Shown here: piece after piece, positions 26,883 to 36,008 of the stretch
Layout: every line of letters starts with the position of its first letter
How positions within the stretch are numbered: the stretch's first letter is position 1
DNA from: Bradyrhizobium sp. WBOS07
GTDB lineage: Bacteria; Pseudomonadota; Alphaproteobacteria; Rhizobiales; Xanthobacteraceae
DNA length: 64,000 nt
Direction of reading: 5' to 3'
Assembly: GCF_024585165.1 (NCBI RefSeq)
Contig: NZ_CP029008.1
Coordinates: 1,054,001-1,118,000 of the forward strand
Made by a program: the position numbers and the translations under genes
Notes under the pieces: generated by a model
The model's input: the letters and a program-made list of their open reading frames with translations, nothing else
What the model was told of the DNA's origin: nothing
Database searches by the model: none

Positions 26883-26896
26883 TTGCTGCATTGCAA
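26883..26896. promoter_or_regulatory. Candidate PhaR-type dyad upstream of the second PHA depolymerase
   Basis: TTGCTGCATTGCAA contains CTGC-ATT-GCA, one base short of the CTGC-N3-GCAG dyad known for PhaR repressors. It starts 21 bases upstream of the start codon, in an AT-rich patch (TGCAAAATAAAAAGA) that could hold the promoter. The upstream region of phaZ at 16974 holds a related sequence. The match could be chance. Confidence 0.35.
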
Positions 26897-26982
26897 AATA
26901 AAAAGACCGTGCGCTGTCAATTCACCGAGAATCACTGGAGATGCTGCGGAAATCAGCACGCATTAACCGCATTGGCGCAACT

Positions 26983-27128
26983 TCATGCCGAAGCGCGGCG
27001 CAGCCACGCCAGAAATGCGGCGCAAATCATGATTAATGTCACAAACAGTCCGAGCGAAGCAGGACCAGCAACATCGACCGCGATGGGGGGAATGGCGCGT
27101 TCACGATCAAGGCAGCGACGCCGAACAT
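26983..27128 (-). pseudogene. Possible frameshifted small membrane protein remnant
   Basis: This lies in the 478-base gap 26863-27340, which otherwise holds only the dyad at 26883. Reading from ATG 27128 gives MFGVAALIVNAPFPPSRSML, continuing LVLL. A one-base change of frame then leads to LGLFVTLIMICAAFLAWLRR and a stop at 26983. Together these make a plausible 50-residue protein with two membrane helices, broken by one frameshift. No family was recognised, and short hydrophobic frames occur by chance, so confidence is low. Confidence 0.25.
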
Positions 27129-27340
27129 GAACCGGGCGGCCGCGACGATTCGCCAATCCAGGTACGGTTCGTGCGCTCGTCACCGTCTCCCGCAAGCGAT
27201 GAGAGGAAGACGAAGCATCTCGCTTCGCTCAACCGCATGCCTGCATTCCGCAGCACGGGACATGGCGCGATTGCGTTTGCCCCCTCCGGCACGTAGCCTT
27301 GCCGCATCAACAAACAGAAAATCAAAGCCGGAGAAACGCC

Positions 27341-28576
27341 ATGGCGCGCCTCAAGTTCGGAGCCTTTCTTGCCCCGCATCACCCGATCGGGGAGCATCCG
27401 ATGCTTCAGTTCCGGCGCGACCTCGACCTCGTCGAGCAGCTCGATGCGCTCGGCTATGACGAGTTCTGGTGCGGCGAGCACCATTCGTCCGGCTGGGAGA
27501 TGATCGCCTCGCCCGAGATGTTCCTGGCCGCGGCCGGCGAGCGCACCAAGCGGATCAAGCTCGGCACCGGCGTGGTGTCGCTGCCCTATCATCATCCCTA
27601 CAACGTCGCCCAGCGCATGGTGCAGCTCGACCACATGACCGGCGGCCGCGCCATCTTCGGCTCCGGACCCGGCGCGCTCGCCTCCGACGCCCATACGCTC
27701 GGCATCGACCCGATGACGCAGCGCGACCGCCAGGACGAGGCAATCGGCATCATCCGCCGGCTGTTCAACGGCGAGCGCGTCACCGCCAAGAGCGACTGGT
27801 TCACCATGAACGATGCCGCGCTGCAGATCCTGCCGTTGCAGGAGGAGATGCCGTTCGTCGTGGCCTCGCAGATCTCTCCGTCGGGCATGACGCTGGCCGG
27901 CAAATACGGCATCGGCATCATCTCGCTGGGCTCGATGACGACGCAGGGGCTGATGTCGCTGCAGCAGCAATGGCAGTTCGCCGAGGATGCCGCCAAGAAG
28001 CACGGCACCAAGGTGAACCGTGCCGACTGGCGCGTGCTGCTGACCTTCCACATCGCCGAGACCCGCGAGCAGGCGCGCAAGGAGGCCGGCGCCGGGCTGA
28101 TGCGCTGGCACAACGAATATAATGTCGGCACGCTGCAGCGGCCGGGCCTCACCGCGTTCTCCTCGCCCGACGAGGCCGTGGACAAGACCGCCTTCGTCGA
28201 GGGCGCGGCCTCCACCATCGGCACGCCCGACGACCTCGTCAAGACCATCAAGAACGTGATGCAAGTGTCCGGCGGTGTCGGCGCCATCATCGGCTTCGTG
28301 CACGACTGGGCCAATCCGGAAGCGACGCGCCGGAGCTGGGACATGGTGGCGCGCTATGTCGTGCCGGAGATCAACGGCTATATCGACGGCCTGCGCAGGT
28401 CTCAGAAATTCGTGATCGAGAACCGCGCCATCTTCGAGCGCGCGGGCCAGGCGGTGATGGCCAAGATCATGGAGAACGAGAAGGCCGCCGAGGCGCTCAA
28501 GGTGACCGGCCCGGGCCGTGTCGCCATCCCCGCGGTCAACGCCCCGGATCTGCAGAAGGAGGCGGCGAAGCGGTAG
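27341..28576 (+). CDS. LLM class flavin-dependent oxidoreductase
   Basis: This 411-residue enzyme belongs to the bacterial luciferase-like monooxygenase superfamily, which uses FMNH2 supplied by a reductase or F420. The N-terminus LKFGAFLAPHHPIGEHPMLQ and the DEFWCGEHHSSGWEMIASPE region (residues about 40-60) are typical of the limonene-monooxygenase-like branch, as are KLGTGVVSLPYHHPYNVAQR and GSGPGALASDAHTLGIDP. ATG 27341 has CCGGAGAAAC upstream. The substrate is unknown. The downstream P450 gene begins 89 bases later in the same direction, so the two oxygenases may be co-transcribed and act on a common hydrophobic substrate; this is inference from position only. Confidence 0.9.
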   Translation: MARLKFGAFLAPHHPIGEHPMLQFRRDLDLVEQLDALGYDEFWCGEHHSSGWEMIASPEMFLAAAGERTKRIKLGTGVVSLPYHHPYNVAQRMVQLDHMTGGRAIFGSGPGALASDAHTLGIDPMTQRDRQDEAIGIIRRLFNGERVTAKSDWFTMNDAALQILPLQEEMPFVVASQISPSGMTLAGKYGIGIISLGSMTTQGLMSLQQQWQFAEDAAKKHGTKVNRADWRVLLTFHIAETREQARKEAGAGLMRWHNEYNVGTLQRPGLTAFSSPDEAVDKTAFVEGAASTIGTPDDLVKTIKNVMQVSGGVGAIIGFVHDWANPEATRRSWDMVARYVVPEINGYIDGLRRSQKFVIENRAIFERAGQAVMAKIMENEKAAEALKVTGPGRVAIPAVNAPDLQKEAAKR

Positions 28577-28665
28577 TGTGACGATCTCGTGCGCTAGACG
28601 ACCGCAGCCCATCACGGCCGGATCGTGCTATGTTCGCGGGGCTTGGCTTAACCGGAGCAATCGTC

Positions 28666-30042
28666 ATGTCGATGCAGAATGTGGCCGCAGCGGCGCCCGA
28701 CTACACCGCGCCCAAGCGCAACGCCCTGACGCACATTCCGGGCGATGAAGGCTGGCCGATCATCGGCAAGACCCTCCAGGTGCTGGCCGATCCCAAAGGC
28801 CATGTCGAGGCGAATGGCGTCAAATACGGCCCGGTCTACCGTACCCATGTTTTCGGCGAGACCAATGTCGTGCTGCTCGGGCCTGAGGCCAACGAGCTCG
28901 TGATGTTCGACCAGCAGAAGCTGTTCTCCTCGACCCACGGCTGGAACAAGGTGCTCGGCCTGCTGTTTCCGCGCGGATTGATGCTGCTCGATTTCGACGA
29001 GCACCGGCTGCACCGCAAGACGCTGTCAGTCGCCTTCAAGTCCGGCCCGATGAAATCCTACCTCGCCGATCTCGACCGCGGCATCGCCGCGCGGGTCGCG
29101 CAGTGGAAAGCCAAGCCCGGCGAGATGCAGCTCTACCCGGCGATGAAGCAGCTCACGCTCGATCTCGCCGCAGCCTCGTTCCTCGGCGCCGACATCGGAC
29201 CGGAGGTCGACGAGATCAACCGCGCCTTCGTCGACATGGTCGCCGCTGCCGTCGCCCCGATCCGCCGCCCCCTGCCCGGCACGCAGATGGCGCGTGGCGT
29301 CCAGGGGCGCAAACGCATCGTCGCGTATTTCCGCGAGCAGATTCCGCTGCGGCGCGGCAATCACGGCGGCGACGATCTGTTCTCGCAGCTCTGCCGCGCC
29401 ACCCACGAGGACGGCGCGCTGCTGACGGAGCAGGACATCATCGACCATATGAGCTTCCTGATGATGGCGGCGCACGACACGCTGACCTCGTCGCTGACCT
29501 CCTTCGTCGGCGAGCTCGCCGCCAACCCGGACTGGCAGGACAGGCTGCGCGCGGAAGTTCTCGCGCTCGGGCTGGCGCCCGGCGCGCCCAGCAGTTTCGA
29601 CGACCTCGAGAAGATGCCGCTGTCGGAGATGGCGTTCAAGGAAGCATTGCGGATCAAGCCGCCGGTGCCCTCGATGCCGCGCCGCGCGATGCGCGATTTC
29701 ACCTTCAAGGGTTTCACGATTCCCGCCGGCACCGCGGTCGGCGTCAACCCGCTCTATACCCACCATATGAAGGAGATCTGGCCGGAGCCGGACCGCTTCG
29801 ATCCCATGCGCTTCACCGAGCAGGCCCAGCGCGGCCGCCATCGCTTCGCATGGGTCCCGTTCGGCGGTGGCGCGCATATGTGCCTCGGCCTGCACTTCGC
29901 CTACATGCAGGCGAAATGCTTCGCGCGGCACTTTTTGCAGAACATCGAGGTGTCGCTGGAAGAGGGCTACAAGCCGGACTGGCAGATGTGGCCGATCCCG
30001 AAGCCGCGCGACGGCTTGCGCGTGCGGGTGAAGGCGATCTAG
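28666..30042 (+). CDS. Cytochrome P450
   Basis: This 458-residue haem-thiolate monooxygenase lacks an N-terminal anchor and so is soluble, as is usual for bacteria. P450 landmarks are the I-helix MMAAHDTLTSSLTSF, the K-helix ExxR in FKEALRIKP, the PERF-like region PEPDRFDPMRFTE and the haem-binding loop FGGGAHMCLGLHF with ligand Cys406. The I-helix AHDT (usual AGxDT) has His in place of Gly. I chose ATG 28666 (MSMQNVAAAAPDYT); an in-frame 28630 alternative adds a short hydrophobic leader and cannot be excluded. No ferredoxin gene is adjacent, so electron transfer must come from elsewhere. It shares direction with the upstream luciferase-like gene. Confidence 0.93.
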   Translation: MSMQNVAAAAPDYTAPKRNALTHIPGDEGWPIIGKTLQVLADPKGHVEANGVKYGPVYRTHVFGETNVVLLGPEANELVMFDQQKLFSSTHGWNKVLGLLFPRGLMLLDFDEHRLHRKTLSVAFKSGPMKSYLADLDRGIAARVAQWKAKPGEMQLYPAMKQLTLDLAAASFLGADIGPEVDEINRAFVDMVAAAVAPIRRPLPGTQMARGVQGRKRIVAYFREQIPLRRGNHGGDDLFSQLCRATHEDGALLTEQDIIDHMSFLMMAAHDTLTSSLTSFVGELAANPDWQDRLRAEVLALGLAPGAPSSFDDLEKMPLSEMAFKEALRIKPPVPSMPRRAMRDFTFKGFTIPAGTAVGVNPLYTHHMKEIWPEPDRFDPMRFTEQAQRGRHRFAWVPFGGGAHMCLGLHFAYMQAKCFARHFLQNIEVSLEEGYKPDWQMWPIPKPRDGLRVRVKAI

Positions 30043-30053
30043 CGGCCACTCTC

Positions 30054-30151
30054 GTAGGGTGGGCAAAGGCGCGGAGCGCCGTGCCCACGTTTCGTCGCGA
30101 TAAGAATGCGTGGGCACGGCGCGCGAAAGGGCGCGCCTTTGCCCACCCTAC
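30054..30151. repeat. Intergenic palindromic repeat, GTAGGGTGGGCAAAG family
   Basis: Arms GTAGGGTGGGCAAAGGCGC and GCGCCTTTGCCCACCCTAC are near perfect; an inner pair GCCGTGCCCACG / CGTGGGCACGGC is also present. It lies between convergent genes and would make a strong hairpin, possibly acting as a two-way terminator. Confidence 0.92.
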
Positions 30152-30160
30152 GGCACCTCA

Positions 30161-31000
30161 CTACGCCCCCTGATCGAACGCCTTGCGCAGGGCCACATAG
30201 CCCTGCTGCTGCTGGCTCCAGTTGCGGCCGCCGGTCATGGCGCCGTCGACGACGAGATCGTGGCCGTTGATGAAGCTTGATTCGTCGCTGGCCAGGAATA
30301 CCGCCGCGTGGGCGATGTCGTCAGGGAGGCCGGCGCGCGGGATCGGTTGCGCGGTCTTATAGACCTCGCGCATCACCGCCGGGGTCTTCTCTGCCGCATC
30401 GGTCGAGAGCCCCAGCGCCTTGCCGAAGATGCCGGTCGCGATCGCGCCGGGCGAGATCGAGTTGACCCGCACGTTAGCTTCGCCAAGCTCCATCGCCACG
30501 CATTTGGTGAGATGGATCACCGCCGCCTTGGCGGCGCTATAGACCATCGAGGACGAGAAGCCGGCAAGGCGGCCGGCGATGCTGCCATTATTGATGATGC
30601 TGCCTGACCCCTGCTTCTTCATGACGGGCGCAGCATGCTTCATGCCGAGCATGACGCTGCGCACCAGCGTCGCCATCGCCGCGTCGAACCGCTCGGCCTC
30701 GAGGCCCTCGATGCCGCCGGTCTGCGCCGGCCCGCCGGCATTGTTGAACAGGCAGTCGATCCGGCCGAACTTGTCCACCGCGAGCGCGAGCAGCGCCTGC
30801 ATCTGCGCTTCGACCGTGACATCGGTCTGGCGGAAGACGCAATTGGACCCGAGCTGCTTTGCCAGCGCCTCGCCTTCCGGTACACGCCGGCCCGCGATCA
30901 CAATTTTGGCACCTTCGGCAACGAAGACTTCCGCAGTGCGCAATCCGATCCCGCTCGTCGCTCCCGTGATCACCGCAACCTTGCCGTCCAGCCTGCCCAT
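30161..31000 (-). CDS. SDR family NAD(P)-dependent oxidoreductase
   Basis: This 279-residue classical short-chain dehydrogenase shows the cofactor motif VAVITGATSGIGLRTAEVF (TGxxxGIG), the NNAG motif in LFNNAGGPAQ, the catalytic serine in INNGSIAGRLAG and the YxxxK in MVYSAAKAAVIHL. After the Rossmann beta2 strand the residues IAGRRVPEG include Arg pairs, which usually means NADP. The substrate is not evident. The gene converges with the P450 across the hairpin repeat and starts 180 bases from the divergent HWE kinase. The C-terminus extends about 20 residues beyond the SDR core (NWSQQQQGYVALRKAFDQGA), longer than typical. Confidence 0.93.
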   Translation of the reverse strand: MGRLDGKVAVITGATSGIGLRTAEVFVAEGAKIVIAGRRVPEGEALAKQLGSNCVFRQTDVTVEAQMQALLALAVDKFGRIDCLFNNAGGPAQTGGIEGLEAERFDAAMATLVRSVMLGMKHAAPVMKKQGSGSIINNGSIAGRLAGFSSSMVYSAAKAAVIHLTKCVAMELGEANVRVNSISPGAIATGIFGKALGLSTDAAEKTPAVMREVYKTAQPIPRAGLPDDIAHAAVFLASDESSFINGHDLVVDGAMTGGRNWSQQQQGYVALRKAFDQGA

Positions 31001-31179
31001 GGAATGTTCCTGTTTTCAAACGATTTGACGCCAAACGGCGAAGCCTGGCCGCCGCCATGGCCGGAGCCGCCACTATTCCTGCCCGCGTCCGCCGAGGCAA
31101 GCTATGCTTGCGCGCGCGGCATGCGTAACATTCTGGTGCGCCGCGCGCCTTTCGAATGCCTATCGCAACTGGGCCGCGC

Positions 31180-32145
31180 ATGGGGAAGCTGATCGACGAG
31201 TTCCGCAAAGGCTGGCAGGGGACGGCGCCGCCCTCGCTCGGTCTCAGCATCTCCTTTGCCGTCCTCTGCCTGTTGGCCGCGACCCTGGTGCGCTGGGGAC
31301 TCGCCCATGTGCGCCCCGACATCTACTTCACGCCGTACTTCCCTGCCGTATTCTTTGCCGCTGCACTCGGAGGCTTCCGGATCGGGATCGTCACCGCGCT
31401 GGTCGGCGGCGTGCTGGGCGTGGTCGTGAATTTCGGCGATGCCTTTGCCGATCGCGCACGGTTTGCCCTGCTCGCGCTCTATTGGGCGGTCTGCGCGCTC
31501 ACCATCTGGGGCGTCGAGCACTATCGCACCATGCTGGCGGAGCAGCGCCGGATCTCCAAGCGCCTGATCGAGGAAGAGGAGTATCGCAAGCTGCTGGTCG
31601 ACGAGCTCCAGCACCGGTTGAAGAACAAGCTGTCGACGGTTCACGCGGTACTGCACCAGGTGCTGCATGACCAGCCACAGGTCTGGGCCCGGGTCGATCC
31701 GCGGCTGCGCTCGCTGGCTGCGACCGACGATCTGATCTCGCGGATCGACAAGTCCGGCTGCGACATCCGCGATCTCCTGATCTCGGAGCTCGGGCCTTAC
31801 GGCCATGTCCGCTTCACCCTCAATGGCGAGCGACTGTTCCTGCCGCCGAGGCTCGCGGTCACGCTGTCGTTGATGTTTCACGAGCTCGCCACCAATGCCG
31901 GCAAATATGGTGCGTTCTCCGCACCGCGCGGCCTGTTGCAGGTGTCGTGGACCGTCAGCGACGACCGCCTCACCATCACCTGGGACGAGACCGAGGGGCC
32001 GAGCGTGGACAAGGTCTCCGAGCCCGGCTTCGGCACCAAGCTGCTGAAATCGGCCCTGTCGGCGTTCGACGGCAGGACCGAGATCTCCTACCTGAAGACC
32101 GGGCTCCATTGCATCATGCAGTGCCGAATTCCGCGAAGCGAATAG
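31180..32145 (+). CDS. HWE/HisKA_2-type sensor histidine kinase with DUF4118-like membrane domain
   Basis: This 321-residue protein has three or four membrane helices in the first 115 residues, laid out like the DUF4118 membrane module (YFTPYFPAVFFAAALGGFRI). The dimerisation/phosphoacceptor region is DELQHRLKNKLSTVHAVLHQ with His145, and the N-box is MFHELATNAGKYGAFSAPRG; both are diagnostic of the HWE/HisKA_2 group common in rhizobia. It has no PAS, GAF or receiver domain and no partner regulator nearby, so the signal and output are unknown. I chose ATG 31180 (MGKLIDEFRKG); ATG 31156 in the same frame adds eight residues. Members often feed the general stress response via PhyR or single-domain regulators. 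Confidence 0.9.
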   Translation: MGKLIDEFRKGWQGTAPPSLGLSISFAVLCLLAATLVRWGLAHVRPDIYFTPYFPAVFFAAALGGFRIGIVTALVGGVLGVVVNFGDAFADRARFALLALYWAVCALTIWGVEHYRTMLAEQRRISKRLIEEEEYRKLLVDELQHRLKNKLSTVHAVLHQVLHDQPQVWARVDPRLRSLAATDDLISRIDKSGCDIRDLLISELGPYGHVRFTLNGERLFLPPRLAVTLSLMFHELATNAGKYGAFSAPRGLLQVSWTVSDDRLTITWDETEGPSVDKVSEPGFGTKLLKSALSAFDGRTEISYLKTGLHCIMQCRIPRSE

Positions 32146-32354
32146 CAGCGCGCGCCAGCGAAACTGCATCCGCGCCCTCGCCGGCTTTTCGCAGGCACCG
32201 TTGACGCTCTGTTAATGACGATCGTCAGCGCACCCCGCAACGCCGCAAGTTTCCGCCAAAACAGACCCGTATTTCTCCGGACCCCTTAACCAAACTTAAG
32301 AGGGAACCGCGGAAGATCGCGGCCATTGCAAAGCGCGCTGAAACAACAAGATTC

Positions 32355-34100
32355 ATGACATCTATGAACGACAACGAATATTCCGGCGCGACTGAAGCCG
32401 AGCTCGGTTTCCTCAAGGAAATCGTTAGAATGCTGCCGGCCGGCCTGACCGTGCAGGATGCGGATGGCGAGCTGCTGCTGGTCAACGACGCCGCGGCCGC
32501 GCAGCTCGGCATCGACGGCAGCCGTCCTTCACCTGATCTGGCACCGCGCCGCGAGGCCTGTCGCCGCGCCCTGAACGCCGGCCAGGCCGTCGTCACGGAG
32601 GAAGCGCTGCACGGCGGCGCCGCGCGCCAGGTGCTGCTCACGACCCATCGTCCCGTTCGCCTCGCCGGACGCGAGCTCCTGATCTCGGCGTCCTCCGACA
32701 TCACGGAGCAGAAGAATTTCGAGGACCAGCTGTTCCGCTCGGCCTATTTCGACGAGCTGACGGAGCTGCCCTCGCGGCGCGTGATCGAGCATCGCGCCAA
32801 CAGCCTGCTTGCGGAGAACGGCGGCGGCGTGCGTTTCGCGCTGGCCTTCCTCGACGTCGACAATTTCAAGCATATCAACGACTATTACGGCCACGCCGTC
32901 GGCGATGCGCTGCTGGTCGAGCTGTCGAAGCGGCTCGGACGCGACCTGCGCGATTCCGACATGCTGTCGCGCATCTCCGGCGACGAATTCCTGCTGCTGC
33001 TGTCGCCGATCCAGAGCGTGGAGGAGGTGGCCGAATTCATACAATCGACGCTGGAGCGGCTGACGGCGCCGTTCTTCATCGACAATTCGGAAGTGTTCGC
33101 CTCCACCTCCGTCGGCATCAGCCTCTATCCCGATCACGGAAGCAGCTTCGAGGCGCTGCGCCAGAACGCCGACATCGCGATGTACCGCGTCAAGAACGAC
33201 GGCAAGGGATCGGCGGCCTTCTTCGACTCCAGCATGGAGCGCGAAGCATTGGCACGGATGAAGATCGAGCAATCGCTGCGACTGGCCATCCTCGAGAAGC
33301 GCTTCTGCTGCGCTTTCCAGTCCAAGGTCGACATCCGCACCCAGGCCGTGAAGGGCATCGAGGCCCTGGTACGCCTGCGCGACGACGAGGGCGTGATCCA
33401 GGCGCCCGGCTCGTTCATCAATCTCGCCGGCGAGCTCGGCCTGATCGACGAGCTGACCCACCTCGTGCTCGCCGAGATCGTCAAGTCGATCGACGCGATC
33501 AACGCGACGTTCGGCGCCGACGCGACCATCAGCATCAACGTCGCCGCCAAGCAGGCCGGCAACCCCGAGTTCATGCGCAGCTTTGCGCGGGCGCTGGAAG
33601 AGACCGGCTTTCCGCAGCGCTTCATGATCGAGGTGACAGAAGACGCCTTCGTCGCCAAGAATCATTTCCAGGCCGAGATCCTGCCGATGTTCCGCAAGCT
33701 CGGCGTCGGCATCTCGATCGACGATTTCGGCACCGGCTATTCCTCGCTATCGGCGCTGGCCGACATCACCGCGGACGAGATCAAGATCGACCGCTCCTTC
33801 ATCACCGACATTCACAAGCGTCCGCGCAGCCAGGGCATCCTGCGCGCGATCGAATCCTTGAGCGAAGCGCTCGGCATGACCGTGATCGCAGAAGGCCTCG
33901 AATCCTACGAGGAGCTCGCCTATCTCCAGGCCGCGACCAAGATCCGCTACGCGCAGGGCTATTACTTCTCGCGGCCGATCTTCCTGGAGGAGCTGAAGCT
34001 CGCAACCCCGCTCTCCAGCGAGGCGCGGGCCAACGTCGCGAGCCGGCCGCACCAGCAGAACCGCCAGGGCTACTCGCGGGCGAGCGGCTATCGGCGGTAG
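32355..34100 (+). CDS. PAS-GGDEF-EAL cyclic-di-GMP signalling protein
   Basis: This cytoplasmic 581-residue protein has an N-terminal PAS domain (residues about 15-125), a GGDEF domain and an EAL domain. The GGDEF signature is SGDEF at 208-212 (first Gly replaced by Ser), and an RxxD inhibitory site (RDSD) lies five residues upstream, as in active cyclases. The EAL domain has GIEALVRLRD (E336), then EVTEDAF, DDFGTGYSSL and EGLESYEELAYLQ, so phosphodiesterase residues appear intact. Both activities are possible; the SGDEF change is tolerated in several active cyclases. There are no membrane segments. ATG 32355 is preceded by no strong binding site; MTSMND could start at the next ATG. Confidence 0.92.
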   Translation: MTSMNDNEYSGATEAELGFLKEIVRMLPAGLTVQDADGELLLVNDAAAAQLGIDGSRPSPDLAPRREACRRALNAGQAVVTEEALHGGAARQVLLTTHRPVRLAGRELLISASSDITEQKNFEDQLFRSAYFDELTELPSRRVIEHRANSLLAENGGGVRFALAFLDVDNFKHINDYYGHAVGDALLVELSKRLGRDLRDSDMLSRISGDEFLLLLSPIQSVEEVAEFIQSTLERLTAPFFIDNSEVFASTSVGISLYPDHGSSFEALRQNADIAMYRVKNDGKGSAAFFDSSMEREALARMKIEQSLRLAILEKRFCCAFQSKVDIRTQAVKGIEALVRLRDDEGVIQAPGSFINLAGELGLIDELTHLVLAEIVKSIDAINATFGADATISINVAAKQAGNPEFMRSFARALEETGFPQRFMIEVTEDAFVAKNHFQAEILPMFRKLGVGISIDDFGTGYSSLSALADITADEIKIDRSFITDIHKRPRSQGILRAIESLSEALGMTVIAEGLESYEELAYLQAATKIRYAQGYYFSRPIFLEELKLATPLSSEARANVASRPHQQNRQGYSRASGYRR

Positions 34101-34126
34101 GGGCGCAAGCGCCGCTCCAATCTCGG

Positions 34127-34229
34127 TGTCGTCGTCCGGCTTGACCGGCGACCCAGTATTCCAGAGCCAGTCGTTGTTGAATCGATAGGCCGCGGCGTAC
34201 TGGATGCCCCGGTCAAGCCGGGGCATGAC
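34127..34229. repeat. Intergenic palindromic repeat, CCGGTCAAGCCGGG family
   Basis: Starts GTCGTCGTCCGGCTTGACCGG and ends CCGGTCAAGCCGGGGCATGAC, with GTATTCCAG/TACTGGAT pairing inside; it is the second member of the family at 14461. It separates the GGDEF/EAL gene from the sigma-54 activator. Confidence 0.85.
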
Positions 34230-34326
34230 AGTGGCGGGTGTGGCCCGCACCTCAACCCCACCATTTCCTCCTTTGAAATTGCTGGCCTTTTGCTAATACA
34301 CAGGCGGACTTCCCGTGGGATATGTC

Positions 34327-35766
<1,440 letters not shown>

Positions 35767-35770
35767 GTTT

Positions 35771-35797
35771 CGAGACACGGACCTGTCCGGAGTCTCG
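35771..35797. promoter_or_regulatory. Dyad, candidate upstream activating sequence or terminator
   Basis: Outer arms CGAGAC and GTCTCG and inner arms CGGAC and GTCCG form an imperfect dyad starting four bases after the activator stop codon. GACACGG recurs at 35805. Its centre lies about 115 bases upstream of the -12 element, a usual place for an enhancer-binding protein site. It could also be a hairpin terminator for the activator gene, though no T-run follows. Confidence 0.45.
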
Positions 35798-35886
35798 GAT
35801 TCCTGACACGGTGCCCGGCTACTCTTTCGGCTCCAACCATGCCGCAATTGCCTGGATTCGACAGCCTTTCGCAGGCCAAAGGGACC

Positions 35887-35902
35887 TGGCGCAAACCTTG
35901 CT
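35887..35902 (+). promoter_or_regulatory. Sigma-54 (-24/-12) promoter of the CoA-transferase/LIV operon
   Basis: TGGCGCAAACCTTGCT matches the consensus TGGCACRNNNNTTGCW at every defined position but one (A to G at position 5). The invariant GG (35888-35889) and GC (35900-35901) are exactly ten bases apart. It lies about 107 bases before the GTG of the CoA-transferase gene and just after a sigma-54 activator gene, which makes a chance match unlikely. Confidence 0.8.
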
Positions 35903-36008
35903 CGTTGCTGCCCGCTCTCGCGGGAGCACGCTGTTCCAGGGCCGGTCCCTGCGATAGAATCAACACAAAACAATATCGGCATGCGGTCGAAGGATCGGGA
36001 GGACCACC

